NCBI RefSeq assembly: GCF_016892605.1
Contig: NZ_JAFEMV010000002.1
Location: 1-64,000, forward strand
Source: Desemzia sp. RIT 804
Lineage (GTDB): Bacteria > Bacillota > Bacilli > Lactobacillales > Carnobacteriaceae
Direction: 5' to 3'
Length of the DNA stretch: 64,000 nucleotides
Positions 29,555 through 36,901 of the stretch are shown piece by piece (the first letter of the stretch is position 1; each line of letters opens with the position of its first letter). The position numbers and the translations under genes were made by a program. The notes beneath the pieces are model-generated. The model ran no database searches, was not told where the DNA came from, and saw nothing but the letters and a program-made list of their open reading frames with translations.

Positions 29555-29815
29555 TTATCTGCTTTTCATCAACAACTGAATCGCTTGTTGAATAGCTTCT
29601 TCCCCATTGCTTCCTTCTTTGATGTTTTCTTGTACACATTCCACCAAATTTTCTGCGACAATCAAACTGATCGCACGATCAATACCAGAACGGACAGCCG
29701 ATAGTTGCGTAACGATATCTGCACAGTCTTTGCCCTCTTCGATCATATTTAACACACCATGTAGTTGCCCATCAGATCGTTTCAATCGGTTCACAATTTT
29801 TGCATTGTATTCCAT
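29555..29815 (-). CDS. cstR: CsoR-family persulfide sensor (CstR-like repressor)
   Basis: 86-residue all-helical repressor. The frame extends upstream to 29926, but the true start is the ATG at 29815, which overlaps the TAA of the rhodanese gene (TAATG). Cys31 and Cys60 are at exactly the positions of the CstR dithiol pair. The His that copper-sensing CsoR proteins have four residues before the second Cys is Asn56 here. That favours persulfide rather than copper sensing, in agreement with two rhodanese genes and a CoA-disulfide reductase-rhodanese in the same operon. It probably binds the palindrome at 32694-32729. Confidence 0.85.
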   Translation of the reverse strand: MEYNAKIVNRLKRSDGQLHGVLNMIEEGKDCADIVTQLSAVRSGIDRAISLIVAENLVECVQENIKEGSNGEEAIQQAIQLLMKSR

Positions 29816-30111
29816 TAAACTATTTCTCCTCTCCAAGCAGAAATTCCGCCCATTACATTCGTTACTTTGTATCCTTCTTTTGCTAATTGTTGACACGCCA
29901 TTGAAGAGCGGGATCCTGAATGACACATCACATAATACTTTTGGTTTTTATCTAATTTTTGTTTAGCTGATGAAAGTTCACTTAAAGGAACATGTACAGC
30001 TCCTTCTAAATGACCATTTTTCCATTCATTGGTTTCTCGCACATCTACTAAAGGAAGTGTGTCTTTTTTCCATTGTTGTTCAAATTCCGGCATTGATATC
30101 GAATTATACAT
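29815..30111 (-). CDS. Single-domain rhodanese sulfurtransferase
   Basis: 98 residues, whole rhodanese fold. LPLVDVRETNEWKNGHLEGA at the N-terminus and active-site loop VMCHSGSRSS with the persulfide-forming Cys. Starts at an ATG overlapping the stop of the upstream gene (TAATG) after AAGGTGG, and overlaps cstR by one base at its end. It transfers sulfane sulfur, presumably in persulfide detoxification with its neighbours. Confidence 0.92.
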   Translation of the reverse strand: MYNSISMPEFEQQWKKDTLPLVDVRETNEWKNGHLEGAVHVPLSELSSAKQKLDKNQKYYVMCHSGSRSSMACQQLAKEGYKVTNVMGGISAWRGEIV

Positions 30112-31763
30112 TATTTTACCACCTTTTCTGGTCTGACTGTTGAATAAAGAGCAAAAGCTCCATCTAAATTTTTGACTTGATAATTATTTTGTTTCAAAAT
30201 GCGTTCCGCAATATAGCTCCGCAATCCGCTATGACAACTCACAATAATCGGTTGGTCTTTAGGTAATTCTGACATACGATCACGTAAATGATCTAAAGGA
30301 ATATTCACTGCTCCTTTTAAACGGCCGTTTGTTTCAAGTTCACTTTCATTTCGCACATCTAACAATAAATGTCCTTCTGTTTGTTTGTTTTCTAGTTCAT
30401 ACCATTGGACAGACTCGCTGATACCTTCCATCAAATTCAAAGCAGCATAGCCAGCCACATTAACAGGATCCTTGGCTGAGCCAAACGGAGGAGCATACGT
30501 GAATTCTAATTCTAGTAAATCTTGAACCGTCATGTCGGCTTTAATAGCTGTTGCTAAGATATCGATTCTCTTGTCTACGCCGTCTTCCCCAATAGCTTGT
30601 GCTCCATAAATTTTTCCAGTCACAGGGTTGAATAATAATTTCAATACAATGTTTTTTGCATTTGGATAGTAACCAGCATGGCTTTTTCCTTGGATATGGA
30701 TCACGTCATATGTTTCACCAGCTTGTTGTAATTGTTTTTCGCTAAGTCCCGTTGATGCTGCAGCTAAATTAAAGACACGCACAATAGCTGTCCCAATGCT
30801 GCCTTTGTTTTTACGGTTCAATCCGCTAATGACATCAGCTACTTGTCTGCCTTGACGATTAGCAGGTGAAGCTAAAGCGATCATCGTATCTTTCCCATTG
30901 ATTTGTTGTTTGACAACGATCGCATCTCCAACCGCATAAATATCTTTTTGGCTAGTTTCATATTCTTCATTAACCACTATTCCACCGCGCATACCCGTTT
31001 TTACACCTGCCGTCAAAGCGACCGTAGTTTCTGGTTTCACCCCTACAGACATCAAGGTGATACCACTTTCCAAACGTTTTCCATTTTCCAGCACAACGGT
31101 TTTTCCTTTTTCTTCAAATGATCGAGCAGCCAGTCCAGTATACAGTTTCACTCCGTTTGCTACTAACTCTTTAGTGACATATGCAGCCATCTCTTCATCT
31201 AAAGGCGGCAATACATGCGGTGCTTTTTCTACGATCGTTACTTCCATGCCTCGGTGAACCAAACTCTCAGCCATTTCTAAACCGATGAATCCAGCGCCAA
31301 CCACTACTGCTTTTTTAGGCCGTTTCTTCTCTAGGAAAGATGAAATAGCATCTACATCAGGAACTGAGCGTAACGTAAAGATGTTCTCTGCTTCTTCTAA
31401 TCCTTTTGCAGGGGGGACAAAAGGATTCGCTCCTGGAGATAAGATCAACTTATCATAAGCCAATGTATATTCTTCTTCTGCTGTTCGCACAACAACTTCT
31501 TTTTGTGCAGCATCGATGGAAACAGCTTCACTGTTTGGACGCACATCTAGCCCAAATCGCGCTTGCAAAGCTTCAGGCGTTTGAACTAATAAATCAGTGC
31601 GCTCTTCAATTTCACCGGCGACATAATAAGGCAAACCGCAATTAGCAAATGACACATATGGACCTTTTTCTAGTACAATGATTTCTGCATTTTCATTCAA
31701 ACGTCTTAAACGTGTGGCAGCAGACATTCCTCCAGCTACTCCTCCGATAATCACAATCCTCAT
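30111..31763 (-). CDS. CoA-disulfide reductase with C-terminal rhodanese domain
   Basis: 550 residues. The N-terminal 440 residues form a flavin-dependent pyridine-nucleotide disulfide reductase: RIVIIGGVAGGMSAATRLRR for FAD, SFANCGLPYY with redox Cys42, and VVVGAGFIGLEMAESL for NAD(P)H. The C-terminal 100 residues are a rhodanese with Cys510 in VSCHSGLRS. Such fusions reduce CoA persulfide and polysulfide. The frame opens further upstream, but ATG at 31763 follows AGGAGG by nine bases. It is the middle gene of the cst-type operon and overlaps both neighbours. Confidence 0.93.
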   Translation of the reverse strand: MRIVIIGGVAGGMSAATRLRRLNENAEIIVLEKGPYVSFANCGLPYYVAGEIEERTDLLVQTPEALQARFGLDVRPNSEAVSIDAAQKEVVVRTAEEEYTLAYDKLILSPGANPFVPPAKGLEEAENIFTLRSVPDVDAISSFLEKKRPKKAVVVGAGFIGLEMAESLVHRGMEVTIVEKAPHVLPPLDEEMAAYVTKELVANGVKLYTGLAARSFEEKGKTVVLENGKRLESGITLMSVGVKPETTVALTAGVKTGMRGGIVVNEEYETSQKDIYAVGDAIVVKQQINGKDTMIALASPANRQGRQVADVISGLNRKNKGSIGTAIVRVFNLAAASTGLSEKQLQQAGETYDVIHIQGKSHAGYYPNAKNIVLKLLFNPVTGKIYGAQAIGEDGVDKRIDILATAIKADMTVQDLLELEFTYAPPFGSAKDPVNVAGYAALNLMEGISESVQWYELENKQTEGHLLLDVRNESELETNGRLKGAVNIPLDHLRDRMSELPKDQPIIVSCHSGLRSYIAERILKQNNYQVKNLDGAFALYSTVRPEKVVK

Positions 31764-32028
31764 TAATTTTTTCCTCCTTTTTAGTTCCTGACCACGACAA
31801 CATGCCTCCGCGAACATTGATAACATCGTATCCTTGTTTCAATAACATTTTTGTTGCTTTTTTGCTGCGCATTCCAGATTGGCAAATCACATACGTTTTA
31901 CTGTTAGGGGTATATTGATTTACTTTTTTTAAAGGAACATTTTTTGCTCCTGGAATATGACCATTTCGAAATTCATGCGTTTCTCGTACGTCTATAATTT
32001 GTGGTTTTTGAGATAATTGGATTTCCAA
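31693..32028 (-). CDS. Rhodanese-like protein, frame disturbed at both ends
   Basis: The open frame encodes a rhodanese (IIDVRETHEFRNGHIPGA, active Cys in VICQSGMRSKK, GGMLSWSG) but lacks a proper start, using only an unsupported TTG at 32028. A strong AGGAGGG followed by ATG at 32068 is one frame off; adding one base in the T5A9 run (32052-32065) would join it, giving a normal N-terminus ending in ISTHELE. At the other end it runs 71 bp into the next gene. One extra A in the A6 run near 31767-31775 would produce the TAATG junction used twice elsewhere in this operon. Either two sequence errors or a decaying gene. Confidence 0.7.
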   Translation of the reverse strand: MEIQLSQKPQIIDVRETHEFRNGHIPGAKNVPLKKVNQYTPNSKTYVICQSGMRSKKATKMLLKQGYDVINVRGGMLSWSGTKKEEKINEDCDYRRSSWRNVCCHTFKTFE

Positions 32029-32090
32029 TTCATGAGTTGAAATGGTAGGTATTTTTTTTTAAAAACATGTTTTCCCTCCTAGAATGGTCC

Positions 32091-32411
32091 TTACTTTTCT
32101 TCTATTTTTTCAGTTAAATATTCTTTTAATACTTCCTTTGGTTGGTAACCCACGATTTTTTCAACTGGTTGGCCATCTTTATACAAAACCATAGTAGGTA
32201 TGCTCATAATTCCTAGTTGGCTCGCAAACATAGGATTTTCATCAATGTTCAATTTCGCGATCTTTATTTCTGGTGCAAATTCTTTCTCTAATTCTTCTAA
32301 AACTGGTCCTAACATTTTACAAGGTCCACACCAAGGTGCCCAAAAGTCTACTAAGGTAATTCCTTGTTGTACTTCAAAAGCTAAATTCGAATCGGTAACT
32401 TTTACTGTCAT
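32091..32411 (-). CDS. trxA: Thioredoxin
   Basis: 106-residue cytosolic disulfide reductase. Active site [10 protein letters not shown] (Cys28, Cys31), cis-Pro in [11 protein letters not shown], length normal. ATG after GAGAGGA. Located in the persulfide operon, where thioredoxin can release sulfide from persulfidated partners. It may be a second, operon-specific thioredoxin rather than the housekeeping one; that cannot be decided from this window. Confidence 0.94.
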   Translation of the reverse strand: MTVKVTDSNLAFEVQQGITLVDFWAPWCGPCKMLGPVLEELEKEFAPEIKIAKLNIDENPMFASQLGIMSIPTMVLYKDGQPVEKIVGYQPKEVLKEYLTEKIEEK

Positions 32412-32416
32412 ATTTA

Positions 32417-32674
32417 TTATTCCTCTCTTTTAAGCTTTTTAGTATTTCTTTCTAGTGAAAAAGTAGTTGGAACAGGATCGTATCCACCTTTTACAAATGG
32501 GTGGCACCGTAAAATCCGCGCTACTCCCATTAATGTACCTTTACCAGCTCCATGTTTTTCTATCGCTTCAGCAGCATAATGAGAACAAGAAGGATAGTAA
32601 CGACAACTTGGCGGCAATAAAGGTGAGACGCCTTTTTGATAGCCTTTAATACTCGTTAGAATGATTCTCCTCAT
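32417..32674 (-). CDS. yidD: Membrane protein insertion efficiency factor YidD
   Basis: 85 residues. [56 protein letters not shown] are diagnostic of YidD, a small membrane-associated protein that helps YidC insert proteins. It is normally in a ribosomal or YidC context. Here it is the first gene of the persulfide operon, 35 bp behind the CstR-type operator-promoter. ATG after GGGGAGGG. Confidence 0.93.
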   Translation of the reverse strand: MRRIILTSIKGYQKGVSPLLPPSCRYYPSCSHYAAEAIEKHGAGKGTLMGVARILRCHPFVKGGYDPVPTTFSLERNTKKLKREE

Positions 32675-32693
32675 TTTATATACCCTCCCCGTA

Positions 32694-32729
32694 TTTACAA
32701 ATAATACCCCATCGGGTATTATTTGTAAA
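32694..32729 (-). promoter_or_regulatory. CstR-type operator embedded in promoter of persulfide operon
   Basis: Perfect palindrome: TTTACAAATAATACCC (32694-32709), centre CATC, and its complement 32714-32729. The ATACCC/GGGTAT core resembles CsoR/CstR operators. Read on minus, the arms also supply -35 TTTACA (32724-32729) and -10 TATTAT (32701-32706) with a 17-bp spacer, so repressor and polymerase would compete directly. Confidence 0.85.
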
Positions 32730-32771
32730 GTTTTTACTTATTTTAAAAAAGGACTAATACAGCTTTTAAAA

Positions 32772-32842
32772 ATTAAATCAATTTAACATTAAATCAAATA
32801 AAAGTTATTTTGTGTTGATTTAATGTTAATAAATGCTAGAAT
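32772..32842 (+). promoter_or_regulatory. Promoter and DeoR-type operators
   Basis: -35 TTGATT (32815-32820), 16-bp spacer, -10 TAGAAT (32837-32842). AACATTAAATCAA (32785-32797) and its exact complement TTGATTTAATGTT (32815-32827) form an inverted repeat over the -35, and ATTAAATCAA recurs at 32772-32781. This is the expected layout for autoregulation by the DeoR protein encoded downstream. Confidence 0.75.
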
Positions 32843-32880
32843 AGAGAAAGAAAGATTTCTAATTTGTAGGAGGTGTTTTG

Positions 32881-33651
32881 TTGTCTCAGCTAAAAAGACA
32901 AAAGTTGATTTTAGATTTATTAAAAGTCAATGGTGAGGTATTTTCAAAAACATTAGCTGCTGAATTAAATGTATCTATGATGACGATCAATCGGGATTTA
33001 AAAGAACTTGCTAAATGGGAAGAAGTTCAATTAGTTCATGGGGGAGCTGTTTATAGAGGCGAAAATACACTTGAAAACCCTATATCGATCAAAGAGCAAG
33101 TTAATGTCCATGAGAAAAAGCTGATTGCCCAGTACTGTCATACATTAATTAAACCGGGAAATTCGGTTTTTATTGAAACCGGAACGACTACTCTAGCTGT
33201 TGCCAGAGAAATCTTCAATATAGAAGATTGCCAATTTTATACCAACTCTCTTTTAGTTCTCAATTCATTATCAAAGTACGAAGGCATTCATCTGCATAGT
33301 GTTCCTGGAAAATATCGTGACCTTTCGAAAGGATTTTTAGGGTTAGAAACAGCTGATTTTATCAAAAATTATAACTTTGATGTAGCTTTTATTGGTACAG
33401 AAGGCATTAGCGCTCAATCAGGTGTCACTCTTCCAAATAGAGAAGATGCTTTTACCAAAAAAAGCATTCTAAAACAAGCCAAGAAAACTGTTCTTGTTGC
33501 CGATCACAAAAAGTTTGGCCTCTCTTACTTGCATAAAGTCGGTGAAGTCAGCGACTTTGATCGAATTGTTACGGATTTAAACAGCAATCATCCGGTATTT
33601 AAAGAAATCAGTCAATTAACCAACATCATATCTGTCAAAAAAGGAGTATGA
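32881..33651 (+). CDS. DeoR/GlpR-family transcriptional regulator
   Basis: About 256 residues: N-terminal DeoR HTH (KRQKLILDLLKVNGEVFSKT, LAAELNVSMMTINRDLKELA) and C-terminal sensor domain (IKPGNSVFIETGTTTLAVAR, FIGTEGIS, VLVADHKKFG). Start is one of two consecutive TTG codons (32878 or 32881); the second has a seven-base gap to AGGAGG and is chosen. It overlaps the M24-like gene and sits behind matching inverted repeats, so it probably represses this two-gene operon until a phosphorylated metabolite appears. Confidence 0.88.
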   Translation: MSQLKRQKLILDLLKVNGEVFSKTLAAELNVSMMTINRDLKELAKWEEVQLVHGGAVYRGENTLENPISIKEQVNVHEKKLIAQYCHTLIKPGNSVFIETGTTTLAVAREIFNIEDCQFYTNSLLVLNSLSKYEGIHLHSVPGKYRDLSKGFLGLETADFIKNYNFDVAFIGTEGISAQSGVTLPNREDAFTKKSILKQAKKTVLVADHKKFGLSYLHKVGEVSDFDRIVTDLNSNHPVFKEISQLTNIISVKKGV

Positions 33652-33653
33652 AA

Positions 33654-35039
33654 ATGAAGATTAATTTAAATGAAGTTACTTTACCCACTATCCATACCGA
33701 TCCTAAGTCCGTCATTTTAACGGATGATACAATGATGGCTCGGAAAGAAAGTTTTTTAGCTCAAATGAAATCTCATTCAATAGATACAGCAATTATTTAT
33801 GCTGACCGCGAACACGGAGCAAACTTTGAATACTTAACTGGTTTTATTCCACGTTTTGAAGAAGCTTTGCTTGTCGTTCATGCAACTGGCGAAAATTATT
33901 TACTGCTGGGAAATGAAAATTTAAAACTGGCTGCACATTCTAGAATTGAGGCTAAGGCGATTCACGTTCCATTCTTCTCGCTGCCAAATCAACCGATGAC
34001 TGGAGAAAAGACATTAGCTGATCATTTTAAAGAAAGCCAAATTTCTCCCGATGCAGCCATAGGAATCATTGGATGGAAGTTATTTACTTCAAGCCAGTAC
34101 GACAATAGCGGATTATTTGATCTGCCTTTCTACATCGTTGACAGCTTAATAGATTACGTTTCTGAACGCACTCAATTAAAAAATTTCGCTCATGCATTGA
34201 TTTCACCAGAAAGCGGATTACGCACAACCCATAATGCCAACGAGATCGCTCATTTCGAGTACGGCGCGACTTTAGCTGGAATCGGCATGTTTAATGCTAC
34301 CCAAGCTCTTGAAGTTGGCAAAACTGAAAAAGAAGTTGGAGCTCTACTCGCTCAAGATGGACAACCCAATACCGTAACAACCATTAGTGCTGCCGGACAA
34401 CGTTTCACCAACGCTACCCTTTATCCAAGAGACAACGAAATCAAATTGCAAGATAACTATTCGATGACTGTAGGTTACAAAGGTGGATTGAGCAGCCGAG
34501 CTGGTTTTGCAGCCTATTCTCAAGACGACCTGCCTGATAATCAAAAAGACTATTTGGAAAAAGTTGGCAAGCCTTACTTCAGGGCTTACGCAACTTGGTT
34601 AGAAAATATAGAAGTTGGTGTTGTTGGAGACAAATTCTATTCTATGATCGAAGATATCTTCCCTTCTGAAGTTTATGGGTGGACACTAAATCCGGGGCAC
34701 TATACCGGAGACGACGAATGGATGGCTTCCCCATTTTATCCAGGTTCTAAAGCTGAGGTCAAAAGCGGACAAATGTTCCAAGTGGACATCATTCCAAGCG
34801 TTTCAGGTTACTCAGGTGCTAGCGCCGAAGAACCTATTGCTGTCGCTGATCAAGCATTGAGAGATGAGTTGAAACAACACTACCCAGAAACTTGGAAACG
34901 AATCGAAGACCGAAGAAACTACATCAAAAATGTCATTCAAATTGAACTTTCTGATGATGTCTTACCTTTAAGCGACACAGTGGCTTTCTATACTCCGTTT
35001 TTCTTGAATAAAACGCTCGCTTACACAAAAGAAGTCTAA
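33654..35039 (+). CDS. M24-family (aminopeptidase P-like) protein with degenerate metal site
   Basis: About 461 residues. N-terminal creatinase-like domain (AIIYADREHGANFEYLTGF) and C-terminal pita-bread domain (LRTTHNANEIAHFEYGATLA, GWTLNPGHYTGDDEW, SGQMFQVDIIPSVSGY). The two Asp ligands that should lie in a DxGxxxxxYxSD-type segment are missing; the matching region reads YSMTVGYKGGLSSRAGFA. Metal binding and peptidase activity are therefore doubtful. The ATG at 33648 is too close to AAGGAG; the ATG at 33654 fits. Terminator follows. Substrate or ligand unknown. Confidence 0.75.
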   Translation: MKINLNEVTLPTIHTDPKSVILTDDTMMARKESFLAQMKSHSIDTAIIYADREHGANFEYLTGFIPRFEEALLVVHATGENYLLLGNENLKLAAHSRIEAKAIHVPFFSLPNQPMTGEKTLADHFKESQISPDAAIGIIGWKLFTSSQYDNSGLFDLPFYIVDSLIDYVSERTQLKNFAHALISPESGLRTTHNANEIAHFEYGATLAGIGMFNATQALEVGKTEKEVGALLAQDGQPNTVTTISAAGQRFTNATLYPRDNEIKLQDNYSMTVGYKGGLSSRAGFAAYSQDDLPDNQKDYLEKVGKPYFRAYATWLENIEVGVVGDKFYSMIEDIFPSEVYGWTLNPGHYTGDDEWMASPFYPGSKAEVKSGQMFQVDIIPSVSGYSGASAEEPIAVADQALRDELKQHYPETWKRIEDRRNYIKNVIQIELSDDVLPLSDTVAFYTPFFLNKTLAYTKEV

Positions 35040-35056
35040 AACTTACTTTTAACTAT

Positions 35057-35099
35057 AAATCCCCCAAAAGCTCGCTTAAACTGAGCTTTTGGGGGATTT
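35057..35099 (+). terminator. Strong terminator of DeoR/M24 operon
   Basis: AAATCCCCCAAAAGCTC pairs perfectly with GAGCTTTTGGGGGATTT over a nine-base loop. Confidence 0.9.
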
Positions 35100-35104
35100 G
35101 ATTT

Positions 35105-35262
35105 ATTTCATAATACAAACTTAGAGTAATCATCTTTTCCAACTCTACGATAATAAACACAGCTACTCCTGCTAAAAACGCAAGACCTACATAGTGCCAA
35201 CCAATAACGATAATATCACTCAAAAAAAGTAAACTCGTATATTAAAAATCATTAGTTTGGTG
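35105..35262 (-). pseudogene. Possible C-terminal remnant of a membrane transporter
   Basis: On minus one frame reads LSDIIVIGWHYVGLAFLAGV then AVFIIVELEKMITLSLYYEI, a plausible final membrane segment and tail. Upstream the frame breaks in a T-run, preceded by KLMIFNIRVYFF in another frame. It vaguely recalls the end of cation P-type ATPases but is too short to assign. Confidence 0.25.
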
Positions 35263-35331
35263 ATTGGTACTACAGGTTAAAATTTGGTATACTATTTTGA
35301 GAAACTATACGTAAAGGAATGGGAAAATAAC

Positions 35332-35784
35332 GTGAGCCATGCCATGATTGTTTATGCGAGTTTAACTGGAAATACAGCCGAATGTGTAGATATTGTAGAA
35401 GAAGCATTAACAGGTCTAGGTGTTGATGTCGAAGTAGTAGAAAGTATGCAAGCTGATCCCGAAGATTTTTTGGATGTGGATTTGTGCCTAGTAGCGACTT
35501 ACACTTATGGAACAGATGCTAACTTACCAGATGAAATCGTGGATTTTTATGAAGAATTAGCAGAAATAGATCTTACTGGAAAAATCTTTGGTACTTTCGG
35601 TTCTGGAGATACTTTTTACGAGAAATTCTGTCAGTCCGTAGATGATTTTACAGAACAGTTTAAAGTTGCAGGAGCTGTTCAAGGCGCAGAAAGTGTCAAA
35701 GTAGACTTGGATCCTGAGGAAGAAGATAGTGAAAAATTAAAGGCCTTTGCTAAGACTCTAGCAGAAAAAGTAGCGGCTCAATAA
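35332..35784 (+). CDS. Flavodoxin
   Basis: About 150 residues, FMN-binding electron carrier. The phosphate loop MIVYASLTGNTAECVDIVEE, the ring-binding loop TYTYGTDANLPDE and GTFGSGDTFYEKFCQSVDDF are present, and the protein is acidic as usual. The open frame extends to 35284 without support; GTG at 35332 gives the normal flavodoxin N-terminus. A promoter with extended -10 (TGG TATACT, TATACT about 35289-35294) lies just upstream. Monocistronic with its own terminator. Partner reductase unknown. Confidence 0.92.
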   Translation: MSHAMIVYASLTGNTAECVDIVEEALTGLGVDVEVVESMQADPEDFLDVDLCLVATYTYGTDANLPDEIVDFYEELAEIDLTGKIFGTFGSGDTFYEKFCQSVDDFTEQFKVAGAVQGAESVKVDLDPEEEDSEKLKAFAKTLAEKVAAQ

Positions 35785-35820
35785 AAAAATCTCAACGTTT
35801 TTTAGACGTTGAGATTTTTT
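35784..35820. terminator. Bidirectional terminator flavodoxin / TetR gene
   Basis: AAAAAATCTCAACGT pairs with ACGTTGAGATTTTTT; T-runs on both strands between convergent genes. Confidence 0.9.
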
Positions 35821-35826
35821 GTTTGC

Positions 35827-36378
35827 TTAAATAACTTTTAGACAACCTTTGAGAGACTGTTTTAAATACTTGGTCAACTCTTCTTCATTGAATGGAATCA
35901 AGTCTTGAGCAATCAATGAAGCTGCTCCATGAACACTAGCCCACAATAGAGCAAACAATTTTTCTTTTTCACTTTTTTGCAACCCTTTTGTTTCATCTTC
36001 TTTCTCAAATGAGTCTAACACTACATCATGAGAAATAGCATAAATTTGTTTAGCGTCTAAGCGATTTTCCAAATATAATGCTTTAAAGAAAACGGGCTCT
36101 TCTTTTGCAAAATGCAAGTAGTTCAAAGCATCATTGAGAATCGGTTTTTCCATTCTCTCTTGAGCATAAATAGTTTCCGTCAAATGAGCTTTGATTCTTA
36201 CAAGCAGTTCTCTTTTCAAGTCATCCATGTTTTTGAATTCCAAGTAAATAGGTTGCGTAGAACAGTTCATTTCTTTTGCAATATTACGTGCAGTAAATCC
36301 ATCAAACCCCTCAGCTTTGACAACTTCATAAGCTGTATCCAGAATACTGGACTTCATAATGGTTTTTTTTCTTGCCAT
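35827..36378 (-). CDS. TetR/AcrR-family regulator
   Basis: 183 residues with an N-terminal HTH (SILDTAYEVVKAEGFDGFTA, RNIAKEMNCSTQPIYLEFKN) and a helical ligand-binding domain ending in a WAS-containing segment. The frame reaches GTG at 36387, but that GTG is inside the ribosome-binding site AGAGGTG; the ATG at 36378 is six bases away. Stand-alone, with no obvious target besides its own long upstream region. Confidence 0.85.
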   Translation of the reverse strand: MARKKTIMKSSILDTAYEVVKAEGFDGFTARNIAKEMNCSTQPIYLEFKNMDDLKRELLVRIKAHLTETIYAQERMEKPILNDALNYLHFAKEEPVFFKALYLENRLDAKQIYAISHDVVLDSFEKEDETKGLQKSEKEKLFALLWASVHGAASLIAQDLIPFNEEELTKYLKQSLKGCLKVI

Positions 36379-36632
36379 ATCTTCCACCTCTAATTCTTTA
36401 AACTCTTACGAAACAGTTATAGTTCCGGCTGCAGTATTACCGTTTGGTTATAACACCTATGAAAAAAAGTTCTTAACGATGTAGAAAGCAGTATATAAAC
36501 CAATAGTTTTTTAAATTCAAAAAACTAGAGTTCCATTATCTTTTCTTTCTGAAGCGGTTAAGAAATTTACCAATAATCTCTTTTAATATTTTTATTTCAA
36601 CTACTCATACCTGTGCAAAAAGCACAAAATTT

Positions 36633-36662
36633 ATTGTATCACTTGTATGTCTATAAAAACAA
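36633..36662 (-). promoter_or_regulatory. Candidate promoter of TetR gene
   Basis: -35 TTGTTT (36657-36662), 18-bp spacer, -10 TACAAT (36633-36638) on minus. Confidence 0.45.
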
Positions 36663-36815
36663 GTTACTCTCCAACATAACAAAAGTTTTTATTCAAACGA
36701 CATACTTTCCTATATGTATACTATAACACAGCATGTTCAATTATAGTACTAGAAAGACCCTTAAACATGCATTCGTTACAGCATTGTAATCTCTTGAAAT
36801 TTTTTTGTTAGCAAA

Positions 36816-36845
36816 TTGTTTTTTCCTATTTGCGTATGCTATGAT
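36816..36845 (+). promoter_or_regulatory. Promoter of pepS
   Basis: -35 TTGTTT (36816-36821), 18-bp spacer ending in TGC, extended -10 TATGAT (36840-36845), about 55 bp before the start codon. Confidence 0.6.
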
Positions 36846-36901
36846 ATGAAAGTGCATTATAAATATTGACGAATTTGAAATAGAATTAGGGGGAACGAAA
36901 A

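Larger units (their letters stand above)
36379..36901. other. Long divergent intergenic region
   Basis: 523 bp between the TetR gene and pepS, no credible ORF. It holds a minus promoter for the TetR gene (36633-36662) and a plus promoter for pepS (36816-36845), plus a small TGTGC/GCACA hairpin near 36612-36625. The roughly 250-base TetR leader has no recognised structure. Confidence 0.5.

Noticed and set aside
29816-29926. N-terminal extension of the CstR-like protein
   Set aside because: The extra 37 residues come from the overlapping rhodanese gene read in another frame; the ATG at 29815 gives the standard length.
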